A stretch of DNA of 64,000 bases from Gammaproteobacteria bacterium (lineage in GTDB: Bacteria; Pseudomonadota; Gammaproteobacteria; Eutrophobiales; Eutrophobiaceae), in the NCBI GenBank assembly GCA_028279365.1, contig JANQNX010000014.1, forward strand, positions 62,001 through 126,000, given 5' to 3'. Below the pieces are notes generated by a model. The model had not been told where the DNA came from and ran no database searches. It saw only the letters and a list, made by a program, of their open reading frames with translations. Below, in pieces: positions 16,538-24,861 of the stretch. Made by a program: the position numbers and the translations under genes. Every line of letters begins with the position of its first letter. Position 1 is the first letter of the stretch.

Positions 16538-17977
16538 CTATTGGTTTTGTTTCTCTTGTGCTCGCAAGCGCCTTTTCTTTTCCTCTGCCTCAATCATGCG
16601 AATTTCTGCCAGCTCCATGCTTTTGATATGTACCGAGGGCGCCGAAGAATAGTTATTTTTAGAAAGTGCCTTGTCAGCGAGCGCATCGATAGTGAATTCC
16701 AGTCCATGGCAGTTCATACATACCGGTCGGATCATTTTTTCATTGGGCTTAAGCGTTTCATTTTGATTGTGCTGTACGTGGCCCATGTAAAACTCGCCGT
16801 CAAAAAAGTCTTTTTCAACTCTGGGCATGTGGCAGGTCGCACAGGTCACACCTGCATTCTCTGGCAGTTCGCCGGCGAGCTCTTTTTTCCAGAGCTCATG
16901 ATGGGGTGAATCGATATAAGCCAGGCTATGTTCATCGTTATGACATGTCAGGCATTGTTCGACACGTGCCTGTTTGGTATCGAAGCGATGCGCTTCATGA
17001 CAGCTATTGCAGTTTAGTGACGTGTCATGTGCATCTTTCTTCATAGGCAATCTGGCCATTGATGGTGTCATCGCTGTTAATTCCATTTTCAAATTTTCAC
17101 TGTCCATGCGCATACCGTGTTTACCTTGAAGGAAACCGGTTAACTGTTCGCTATGGCAGGATTGACACGCTGCCTGAGTCGGCTTATCAACCCAAACCTG
17201 TGCTTCATCAATAGTTTGTTGATGGCATGCGGTACAATTTACACCGGATTTTGCATGCGTGGTTTCAAACCAGTCCTGGTTCAGTGTTGCGTCGGTCGAG
17301 GCCGATGCCGGCGCATCCATGTTTTCAAGCGCAAGTTCAGTAATGGGATAGTCATCATAGGGATAGCCGGGTACCAATGGCGCCACTTCCTCAAGGTTTA
17401 ACTCAGGTAGTCGTTCCTGTTTTTCCAACACGTTCGGTTCATGCAAATGTTTGACTAAAAAGTCTTCATACAATGCCTGGTTATCATGATAGTTATGGCA
17501 ACCGGCAGAGGCGCAGGTATCAAAAGCCATGCCTTCATGACTGGGTCTGTCTTCCGCAATATCCTCATGACATAAATGGCAGTAATCCATCGGCATGGTG
17601 ACGCCCATGTCATGGGTCATATCCGGCCGATGTTCGACATGACACGTCACGCAATAACGTGCATCGAGTATCTCGACACGGTCGGCATTCCTGGGATCGG
17701 TAAATTTACTCTTGGGATGTTTATCCTTGAATTTAGCGAGTGCTTCGCCGTGACAATTGACACATGCCTCCTGCATGACATCCTGATCGGTAAATGATTG
17801 GCTATGACAGGCGTTACAGGCCATTTCTATTTGATGGTGGCCATGCGTTGTCGTGCCCGGTAGGAATACCGTTTTATCCGCATCGTTGCTATTCAGCTTC
17901 ATCGCAAAAAACACGGTTAGTCCAACGGTAAAGATCGCCCATGTAAGCCAAAGCCAGGCATTGTTTTTATTGAACAT
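16538..17977 (-). CDS. Membrane-anchored 11-haem cytochrome c
   Basis: 479 aa. One N-terminal transmembrane anchor (about residues 8-27), then a periplasmic region with ten CxxCH sites plus one CASAGCH (Cx4CH). Sites 1-5 form an N-terminal group (about residues 54-160) and 6-11 a C-terminal group (about 240-425). They are separated by a haem-free acidic linker. The C-terminal group, with VTCATCHMPR and PVCMNCHGL, resembles hydroxylamine-oxidoreductase-like multihaem proteins, and the tail is Lys/Arg/Glu-rich. The natural substrate cannot be read from sequence; nitrogen or sulphur oxyanion chemistry is the usual range. It follows the membrane flavoprotein by 18 bases. Confidence 0.85.
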   Translation of the reverse strand: MFNKNNAWLWLTWAIFTVGLTVFFAMKLNSNDADKTVFLPGTTTHGHHQIEMACNACHSQSFTDQDVMQEACVNCHGEALAKFKDKHPKSKFTDPRNADRVEILDARYCVTCHVEHRPDMTHDMGVTMPMDYCHLCHEDIAEDRPSHEGMAFDTCASAGCHNYHDNQALYEDFLVKHLHEPNVLEKQERLPELNLEEVAPLVPGYPYDDYPITELALENMDAPASASTDATLNQDWFETTHAKSGVNCTACHQQTIDEAQVWVDKPTQAACQSCHSEQLTGFLQGKHGMRMDSENLKMELTAMTPSMARLPMKKDAHDTSLNCNSCHEAHRFDTKQARVEQCLTCHNDEHSLAYIDSPHHELWKKELAGELPENAGVTCATCHMPRVEKDFFDGEFYMGHVQHNQNETLKPNEKMIRPVCMNCHGLEFTIDALADKALSKNNYSSAPSVHIKSMELAEIRMIEAEEKKRRLRAQEKQNQ

Positions 17978-17995
17978 GTAATTATTGTGTTCACC

Positions 17996-19954
17996 TTAGT
18001 AGTAATAAGTTTTAAAAATATGAAATCCGAGCAACACCGGGATGGGCCAGAAAAGAAAAATATGCAGTAATGCACCCCATTCCCTGACCTGCCTGACTAA
18101 TGACGCTTCGAGTTTGTGTTCCATGGAGATCACCGAGGCGAGCACGGCGCCAAGCAGGATTAACGAAACAAAACTCATCATCAGAAAAAAATTCAGGTTC
18201 TCACCCAGTCGAAAGCCGGTATGAAGCAAGAGAATAAAAATCGCAGTGCCGCCGAGTAAGGCATGAAACAGTCGCCACAGGGCAAAGTCGCCCTTGGTGA
18301 ACCAGGAAAAACGTTTACGCAATGAAAGCAGTAATACCAGCACGGAAATACCGAGCAGGGTAAAGCCACTGATTTGTTTAAATAGACTCTCCGTCCACAG
18401 CATATCCCAACGCCACGAAACCTGGACGCTTTGGTTATAAGGAATCGCGGGCAACAACCACGCAATCAAACACATTAATGTAAAGATCACTGAACCATAT
18501 AGCAGGGGACGATGAGCCCGTACCGGCTCGATGTCTTTTTGCCCGACCATTTGTTGTAATAATGGTTTACACGACCCGCAAACAGTTGATGCGCCGGTTG
18601 TCTCTGCCAATGCCGCAACTGTGTTGCAACCTTCCGCAACTTTTTCACTCAGAAAACCGCGGCTAAGACCATTGCATGAACATACAATCGCTTCGGCTGG
18701 CCAGTTAGTTACCTGTTGTAAGTTATCTTCGCCCCATATCTCGCCGGTACGCGCGAAGCGACGCAGTTGCCAGGGGAATAAGAATTTGCCTTTATTAAGC
18801 TGCTCTTTTAACTGAATCAGTTCAGACCATTCACCAATGGCAACGACACCAATCAATTGACCACGATAAACATTCAAACGCCGATAACAGTTTTCATCCT
18901 GGTAAACATAGCGGGTATAGGTTCTGACACTGTCATCAATATCACCCATGCTAAATACCGGTTTACCGATGACCTTGAGACTGGTTGCTAATACGGTGCC
19001 TTTATATTGGCTTTTCTTCTCCGCAATATTTTGTGCGGCAATATTGGCTTGTTCATAACCGGGCGCGACGATTCCATAGACGACATCCCGATGTTCACAG
19101 CATTCGCCGATAGCATAAATATCAGCATCGCTGGTTTGCATCGTGTCATTGACCTTGATACCTCGACCATATGCCAGGCCGGCTTGTTTTGCGAGTTCGA
19201 TGTTAGGACGAATGCCGGTCGATACAATCAACGTATCACAGCTTAATTCCTTGCCAGAGTTCAGCAGGATCTTGTTGACCGTGGGTTCACCAATGACGGT
19301 TTTTACGCTTTCATTTAGATAAACCTTGATACCAAGTGAATCGACATGCTGTTGAAATAACTCGGCAGCGGTTTTATCCAACTGTCTGAACATCAGATGC
19401 GAATTATGTTCTATGACGCTGACTTCGGTACTAAAGCGCTGCATTGCGCGCGCGGCTTCCAGGCCAAGCAGGCCTCCGCCAAGAATAACGGTATGGCGGC
19501 TGCGGGTGCGTCTTGCGATTAAGTGTTCGGCATCATTTAAATCACGGAATTGATAAACGCCGGTTTTTTCAATGCCGGTAATATTGGGTATGAAAGGGTT
19601 TGAGCCGCTGGCAATAATGAGCTTTTCATAGTCCTGTACCTGCCCGTGCTCATCAATGACCTGTTTGTTTTCACGATCAATATTAACAATCTTGCAATTG
19701 TAGCGAGTCTCAATGTTGCCATAACTGGATAGGTTAGTGCCTAATAAAATATCGTTATGGTTAATATCACCGGCTAACAGTGATGACAGGCGGACACGAT
19801 TGTACGGCGCCCAAGGCTCTCCGCCATAGACGACAATTGGATGAGAGATCTGTTGTTTGCGTAGATCTTCAATCACGCGCATGCCAACCGGGCCGCTGCC
19901 AATTACAACGATTGGGCGGTGGCTATTAAACACGATGTTTTCAGCAATATTCAT
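17996..19954 (-). CDS. Flavoprotein - BFD [2Fe-2S] - cytochrome b-like membrane fusion
   Basis: 652 aa in three parts. Residues 12-400: FAD/NAD(P) pyridine-nucleotide oxidoreductase with GSGPVG and GGGLLGLEAA nucleotide sites, like the N-terminus of nitrite reductase NirB. Residues about 425-475: BFD-like iron-sulphur domain with VCSCNG and VCGSC. Residues 488-652: about four transmembrane helices with membrane His residues (LFHALLGG, LLHTGF, LLHIFLF, LGFHIF) that could bind b haems. The first two parts resemble NirB without its sirohaem catalytic domain. Such a protein could move electrons between NAD(P)H, iron-sulphur, membrane haem and the downstream periplasmic cytochromes. First gene of the operon. 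Confidence 0.82.
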   Translation of the reverse strand: MNIAENIVFNSHRPIVVIGSGPVGMRVIEDLRKQQISHPIVVYGGEPWAPYNRVRLSSLLAGDINHNDILLGTNLSSYGNIETRYNCKIVNIDRENKQVIDEHGQVQDYEKLIIASGSNPFIPNITGIEKTGVYQFRDLNDAEHLIARRTRSRHTVILGGGLLGLEAARAMQRFSTEVSVIEHNSHLMFRQLDKTAAELFQQHVDSLGIKVYLNESVKTVIGEPTVNKILLNSGKELSCDTLIVSTGIRPNIELAKQAGLAYGRGIKVNDTMQTSDADIYAIGECCEHRDVVYGIVAPGYEQANIAAQNIAEKKSQYKGTVLATSLKVIGKPVFSMGDIDDSVRTYTRYVYQDENCYRRLNVYRGQLIGVVAIGEWSELIQLKEQLNKGKFLFPWQLRRFARTGEIWGEDNLQQVTNWPAEAIVCSCNGLSRGFLSEKVAEGCNTVAALAETTGASTVCGSCKPLLQQMVGQKDIEPVRAHRPLLYGSVIFTLMCLIAWLLPAIPYNQSVQVSWRWDMLWTESLFKQISGFTLLGISVLVLLLSLRKRFSWFTKGDFALWRLFHALLGGTAIFILLLHTGFRLGENLNFFLMMSFVSLILLGAVLASVISMEHKLEASLVRQVREWGALLHIFLFWPIPVLLGFHIFKTYYY

Positions 19955-19981
19955 TGACTCGCGTAAACATTGATAACAGTC

Positions 19982-20072
19982 AAAAAAAAACGCCGATACA
20001 TTAGATCTGTTTGATCTAAGGAATCGACGCCGTTGTCTTACTACTGATGAATAGCTACGTTAATTCATCAGT
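19982..20072 (-). promoter_or_regulatory. Two-hairpin leader with terminator upstream of the redox operon
   Basis: Reading the minus strand, the first hairpin has perfect 10-bp arms (20063-20072 with 20043-20052; ACTGATGAAT). The second is an imperfect long hairpin (about 20032-19991, core TTAGATC/GATCTAA) followed by nine T (19990-19982). The second is a Rho-independent terminator placed 28 bases before the start codon of the flavoprotein gene, with no minus-strand gene ahead of it for over 700 bases except a gene remnant. The layout fits transcription attenuation, as in nasF-type leaders, but I do not see clear ANTAR hexaloops. Upstream bases 20073-20369 hold nothing I recognise. Confidence 0.55.
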
Positions 20073-20372
20073 CTGGAATTTCTTCGTTAAAATTCACTAC
20101 CACTTTTGCATGATGTATGCCATGTAATATATTGATGTAAGTTATTGTTATTAAAAATATATTTTTTTGTCTATGAAAAGCGATGCGGTTTTTGCGCACC
20201 GTATTGATCAGTTGCGCATCATTATTGTTCAATCATGCAAAACCTCGTTTAGTAATAGGATATGTGTGTTGATATCGAGTGACTGATAAACAGACATTCT
20301 TAGCACACAGTTAGTGTCGAAACCGGATACTTGTTATATTCAGTAGGGCGTTAACAGCTACAGGAGTCAGTG

Positions 20373-20756
20373 TTGGAATACCCCACGATAGTCGTCATGC
20401 TCGCGCTCGCGCAATACATTTTTTTCATCATGCAGACTGGTTTTGCTCGTGGAAAATACAAGGTCGATGCACCGAAATGTTCCGGTAATGAAAATTTCGA
20501 ACGCATATTCCGGGTGCAGATGAATACGCTCGAGCAGTTAATTATTTTTATTCCGGCAGCGTTTGCCTTTTCCTACTATGTGAGTGCGGTCTGGGGCTCA
20601 GTTATCGGTGTGATTTATATTGTCGGACGTTTTCTGTATTTTTATGAATACACTACCGATCCGAAGAAACGCGCACCCGGTATGATGCTGACGTTTCTAT
20701 CGAATTCGCTGTTGGTTGCCGGTGCGATTGTGGGTTGTGTGTTAAGCGTTAGTTAG
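20373..20756 (+). CDS. MAPEG-family membrane protein
   Basis: About 127 aa. Start is TTG 20373 or GTG 20370; AGGAG at 20362-20366 suits TTG better. Four hydrophobic segments and the MAPEG signature ERIFRVQMNTLEQ (about residues 44-56), with GRFLYFYEYTTDPKKR in the third to fourth helix region. MAPEG proteins are membrane enzymes of glutathione and eicosanoid-type chemistry. The bacterial role is usually unknown, though peroxidase or GST activity is common in the family. Confidence 0.88.
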   Translation: MEYPTIVVMLALAQYIFFIMQTGFARGKYKVDAPKCSGNENFERIFRVQMNTLEQLIIFIPAAFAFSYYVSAVWGSVIGVIYIVGRFLYFYEYTTDPKKRAPGMMLTFLSNSLLVAGAIVGCVLSVS

Positions 20757-20757
20757 A

Positions 20758-20913
20758 CTAAATGACTTTGCCACTATCCATGTCGTAGATAGCGCCAACA
20801 ATTTTGATCTCCTGGTTAACTTCTAATTCGCATATAATCTCACTTTGCGTGCGATTAATGTCAATGGTGTTGATCACGTTCATATTTAAGCCTTTTAGGC
20901 CAAATATAAAGCT
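20758..20913 (-). pseudogene. 3' remnant of a beta-carbonic anhydrase gene
   Basis: On the minus strand 20883-20758 reads MNVINTIDINRTQSEII... ending EIKIVGAIYDMDSGKVI then TAG. The NV-NT helix and the IKIVGAIYDMDSGKV ending are the C-terminus of beta-carbonic anhydrases. The frame is closed by TGA ten codons above the Met, and none of the zinc-binding Cys/His segments is present upstream, so this is a decayed gene tail. It converges on the MAPEG gene. Bases 20914-21062 show nothing further. Confidence 0.7.
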
Positions 20914-21062
20914 TCAAATGAGTGAACAGGTTAAATAAATCAGTGCAGCCATATAAGAAAAATGCCGATTATTTATCCGGAAAAATGTCAATATCCTATT
21001 AAAGATATTCCGATTTCAGTCGATAAATTGAGCGGGATGAATAACTATAAAAACCTAAGTTA

Positions 21063-22973
21063 ATGAAGATTAAAATAAAACTGATTTTATCGTTAGGTGC
21101 GCTTTCATTAGTTATCTTGAGTGTAGGCATATTTGCATTTGCGGGAATTAATAAAATTGAGCGACAAAATGCGATTTTTTCAGCGTTAAATAATGCTGAT
21201 AATCAACTCTATCGGGCAAGACTGGCGCAAGCCGATTTTATGTTGACCGAGCGTCCACAGTTTAAAGAACAACTATCAGAGCGATTGGATGCCATGCTGT
21301 TGAATCTGGAACAGGCTGCTGCGCAAATGCAGGTTCAGCAGAGTATCGCTGCGGTCGAAGAAATAAAAGCTGAAGTCAAACGCTACCAGCAAGTGTTTAA
21401 AACACTTCAAACAGTTAAGCAGAAAGATATAGAGGGTAAGGCCAGTTTTGATGCGTCTGCTTATGCGGTATCAAAAAATATAGACGAAGTATTGGAGTCA
21501 ATCTCTAATTATTATCAACGTAACACTGACGACTTTGAAGAGTTTAATCGTTTCAAGCTGGCTAAGGTATTTAAAGATCGGTTTAACGAAGCCAGGGTAG
21601 CGGTATGGAAGTTTAACGAAAAATCAACCCCGGTACGGATAAAGGCAATCGAGGATTGGCTGATAGATTTGCAAAAAAGAATACCGGTATTAAAAGAGTC
21701 GATGTTGAGTGATGAAACTCAGCGTTTACTGAATTTGTTGGAAAAGGAATTAACGGCTTATCGCGCCCTTTATAATTCAGTTAAAGAGGCCAATGACCAA
21801 TTGCAGCAAATTACCGAAACTCTTTTGGAAACGGCAAATTCTGCAAGTAGTAAAGCCGGGGCACTGATGGCAGTGGAAAAAGGTATTGCCAAAAAAGCTG
21901 CCAGACAGGTCAAGCTTACGATGATTGCATCGATTGTCATTGCATTTTTATTAAGCATCATATTAGCCGGTTGGCTGGTACGAAGTGTTATGCGACCGTT
22001 AAAGCAATCCAGTAAAATCGCTGCACTGTTGGAACAAGGGGATCTAACATTCCATGATGAAGTGAAAGGGAATGATGAATTTGCAACGCTAAACCGGGCA
22101 TTGTTGAAGTCCATGGAAACACTCAACAAGACTGTGACACTTATTAAACAGGCCCTGTCGAGCCTTGACGACGTCAGTACTAAAGTTGAGAAAAATATTT
22201 CAGAATCAAGCGAAGCGATGTATCAACAGCAGGCGGAAACAGATCAGCTTGCAACTGCAATCGAAGAGATGAGTGCAACGGCTACGCAAATATCAGGTAG
22301 TGCAGAGCAGGCAGCGAGTACCAGTAGTGATGCTGAACAGCAGGCGCAAAAAGGTGACCAGGTTGTTAGCGAGGCGCGCAATGCAATGAATGTCCTGTCT
22401 AACGAAATGCAACAAGCCCTGCAAGTGGTAGGTAAACTGAATGAAGACTCAAAAAGTATTGCCAATATTGTTCAGGTAATTAAGGAAGTTGCAGAACAAA
22501 CTAATCTGTTGGCTTTGAATGCAGCGATTGAGGCAGCACGAGCCGGTGAACAAGGACGTGGTTTTGCTGTCGTGGCTGACGAAGTGAGGCAACTGGCTGA
22601 GCGGACACAAGTCTCAACTTCCGAGATTACTACTATTGTCGACATGATACAAAAAGGTTCAGAAGATGTTGTGGAAGTGTTTGAATCTTCGAAAAATCGT
22701 TCAGATGAAGTGATGTCAGCGACAAATAAGGCATCTGAAGCTTATGTTCAGATCAGTACTGCGATTAATGAGGTCTCGATGATAAACGCACAAGTCTCAA
22801 ATGGCGCCCATGAGCAATCAACGGTAAGCAACGATGTGAGCAGGAATATTATTCAGATTCGTAACCTGGTCGAGGATAATTCAAGGACACTGGAACACAT
22901 CAGGAAACAGGCAATGCAGCAGTCCCAGGAAACTCAGGAGTTAAAACAACAGGTTGATTTTTTCAAAGTGTGA
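21063..22973 (+). CDS. Methyl-accepting chemotaxis protein with HBM-type sensor
   Basis: 636 aa. First transmembrane segment about residues 8-28, long all-helical periplasmic domain (about 30-280), second transmembrane segment about 286-308, HAMP (about 309-362), then the signalling domain with the conserved hairpin tip ([18 protein letters not shown], about residues 479-496). The size and helical sensor match the HBM (helical bimodular) receptors such as McpS, which sense organic acids. No CheW or other che gene is nearby. The ligand is not predictable. Confidence 0.9.
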   Translation: MKIKIKLILSLGALSLVILSVGIFAFAGINKIERQNAIFSALNNADNQLYRARLAQADFMLTERPQFKEQLSERLDAMLLNLEQAAAQMQVQQSIAAVEEIKAEVKRYQQVFKTLQTVKQKDIEGKASFDASAYAVSKNIDEVLESISNYYQRNTDDFEEFNRFKLAKVFKDRFNEARVAVWKFNEKSTPVRIKAIEDWLIDLQKRIPVLKESMLSDETQRLLNLLEKELTAYRALYNSVKEANDQLQQITETLLETANSASSKAGALMAVEKGIAKKAARQVKLTMIASIVIAFLLSIILAGWLVRSVMRPLKQSSKIAALLEQGDLTFHDEVKGNDEFATLNRALLKSMETLNKTVTLIKQALSSLDDVSTKVEKNISESSEAMYQQQAETDQLATAIEEMSATATQISGSAEQAASTSSDAEQQAQKGDQVVSEARNAMNVLSNEMQQALQVVGKLNEDSKSIANIVQVIKEVAEQTNLLALNAAIEAARAGEQGRGFAVVADEVRQLAERTQVSTSEITTIVDMIQKGSEDVVEVFESSKNRSDEVMSATNKASEAYVQISTAINEVSMINAQVSNGAHEQSTVSNDVSRNIIQIRNLVEDNSRTLEHIRKQAMQQSQETQELKQQVDFFKV

Positions 22974-22995
22974 CCTGTTAACTCAGGTTTTAATT
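22973..22995 (+). terminator. Weak terminator after the chemoreceptor gene
   Basis: ACCTG (22973-22977), six-base loop, CAGGT (22984-22988), then TTTAATTTTT. A short stem but with a T-rich tail, overlapping the end of the convergent minus-strand gene. Confidence 0.35.
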
Positions 22996-23531
22996 TTTAC
23001 TTGCCCCTCTTTCTCGATCGACGCGAGTAATTCCTCAGGGGAACGACCCAATACACTGGTTGAAATACTAATGCCTTTTTCATCATAGAGCGTATTCAGG
23101 AGCTTCTTTAAACCGGAAAATGGTTTACCGAGGCCTTGTTTCAGATAGGCGTCTGGATTATCAACCTCAAGCGAAACGAATTTGCTAGGTGCCGAATACA
23201 GTGTTTTTCCGCGAAATATCGATGCCTGTTTTATTTCATTCCACGGTATAGGTTTACTGCATATACGTCGATCATAAAATCCGGATTCATCCATTGTAAT
23301 GATCGGCCCCTTACGGCTGTCAAACAGTAAGCCGATGGATAAGGCGAATAAACCGCCAAAGAAAATGATCGTTATCCAGCCTAATACAATGCCCGCCAGT
23401 TCATCTGCTCGAGTGCCACCTTCCGCAGCACCAATGACACCGGTGATCAGTAATAGGCCGAGCAGGACAAACAACGACGCGCCGATCATATAGATCAGCA
23501 GGCTGCCTTTGTTTAACTCGTACTTAACCAT
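22983..23531 (-). CDS. STM3941-like membrane protein
   Basis: 182 aa. Two hydrophobic segments (about residues 12-35 and 48-68), then a cytosolic domain with ITMDESGFYDRR and PIPWNEIKQASIF. This pattern of a small beta-rich PH-like module after two helices matches proteins annotated as the STM3941 family. Function unknown. Convergent with the chemoreceptor gene. Confidence 0.6.
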   Translation of the reverse strand: MVKYELNKGSLLIYMIGASLFVLLGLLLITGVIGAAEGGTRADELAGIVLGWITIIFFGGLFALSIGLLFDSRKGPIITMDESGFYDRRICSKPIPWNEIKQASIFRGKTLYSAPSKFVSLEVDNPDAYLKQGLGKPFSGLKKLLNTLYDEKGISISTSVLGRSPEELLASIEKEGQVKIKT

Positions 23532-23662
23532 AATTCATAATACAGGAAGATAATATTGTATATGTTATCTAATGAGACGAATTTTACAAAAATCCGGGGA
23601 ATCTTAAGTTATTTATTGAAACCCTTGAAATCAGAGGTCGTTTAAATAATAAAGTAATTTTT

Positions 23663-24847
23663 TCATAAAACATTCATTGGAGAAACAGCAGGTTGATACT
23701 CCTGTTCTACAAGACCAACACCTGTCTGTATATATGTAGACAAAATTTCATCTACATTTGGATTAACAGGAAGCAACCTTTCCAAATGTTGAATTTGTGC
23801 TTTGTTAAATAATCCGCCTTTATTATATTTCATACTATGCGGCATAACCTTTTTGTCGTCAGCCAATGATTGGAATACTTTTAAAATTTGAAAACCATGC
23901 GGATCTGAATCTCCCCAATGATAAAGATCACACGAAGTGTTATTAATTAGATAACTATAAAACTCTTGCAACCTACGACTCGGATAACCTCCAGTAAATA
24001 AAATAATTGCATTATCAAGAATTTTTTCAGTATATTCAAAATAACTAGACCAATTTTCGATGGTTAATAAATAATCTGGTTCTTTTGTCAGTTTAGCAGA
24101 ATCAAACAAAATATCAGGTATGGCTATATATGGTCTAATAGAAGCATTTACACTTATTTCTTCGTCTTCGAATAATATAGGTCCACTTACAGCAAAAGGG
24201 TGGCGCATTTTGACAAGGTTAAATTCGGCTAATATATCTTCATAGTTTAAATCATTATGCTTATAGTGAGTTTTAAGAATCTTCCCAATAACGGACTTCA
24301 TGTTTTTATCAATAATTTTTGAATCACCAAAATAGCGTGCCCCGAATTGACGGTAATTCATTAGCTCTGACGATTCTTCTAATATCAATATGGCCTTTAT
24401 TGCCTTATTTAAACGTTCGGGTTGTTTATAAGAAACATTATATTTTGTTTTACCTGAACACCATGCATTAATAATGTAGTGCACTTCCTTATATAACCAG
24501 TGATTGCTTTGTGGAAATTCAACCTTTTTTATTGCTTGATCAACTAATTCAGGAACATAGGGTTCATTTAAAAAGTCAGCCAGTTTTTTTTCATCAAGAA
24601 GACGAATACCTTGAAGATTCGTTCCCTCATAATATTTTTCCCATTCAAGCAGTATACAATTTTTTGATTCTGCAAGCGCCAGTGAAGCATGAAAATCATC
24701 TTTATCTTGTGCACGTTTGAATGGATATGGATCTGATTCTTTTGATGTGAAATTATCTCTATTAAACAAAACATCTCTTTTACGGTTAGGCTGAGAAACA
24801 GCTTTGTCTAATAAAGCTTTTAAAACTTGTTTAGCGTATTGACTCAT
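23663..24847 (-). CDS. jetD: Wadjet defence protein JetD (TOPRIM nuclease)
   Basis: 394 aa. N-terminal DUF3322-like part and a C-terminal DUF2220/TOPRIM domain. Catalytic acidic residues are visible: Glu264 in TIENW and Asp313/Asp315 in WGDSDPHG. In studied Wadjet systems JetD is the topoisomerase VI-like nuclease that cuts closed circular plasmid DNA after JetABC extrudes it. Last gene of jetABCD, 14 bases after jetC. All catalytic residues look intact, so it is probably active. Confidence 0.9.
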   Translation of the reverse strand: MSQYAKQVLKALLDKAVSQPNRKRDVLFNRDNFTSKESDPYPFKRAQDKDDFHASLALAESKNCILLEWEKYYEGTNLQGIRLLDEKKLADFLNEPYVPELVDQAIKKVEFPQSNHWLYKEVHYIINAWCSGKTKYNVSYKQPERLNKAIKAILILEESSELMNYRQFGARYFGDSKIIDKNMKSVIGKILKTHYKHNDLNYEDILAEFNLVKMRHPFAVSGPILFEDEEISVNASIRPYIAIPDILFDSAKLTKEPDYLLTIENWSSYFEYTEKILDNAIILFTGGYPSRRLQEFYSYLINNTSCDLYHWGDSDPHGFQILKVFQSLADDKKVMPHSMKYNKGGLFNKAQIQHLERLLPVNPNVDEILSTYIQTGVGLVEQEYQPAVSPMNVL

Positions 24848-24861
24848 GGAAATAAAAAAAG

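Noticed and set aside
23532..23662. Possible att repeat of the tmRNA 3' end on the far side of the Wadjet genes
   Set aside because: I compared this gap with the tmRNA 3' terminal sequence and found no copy, so a tyrosine-recombinase island cannot be claimed.
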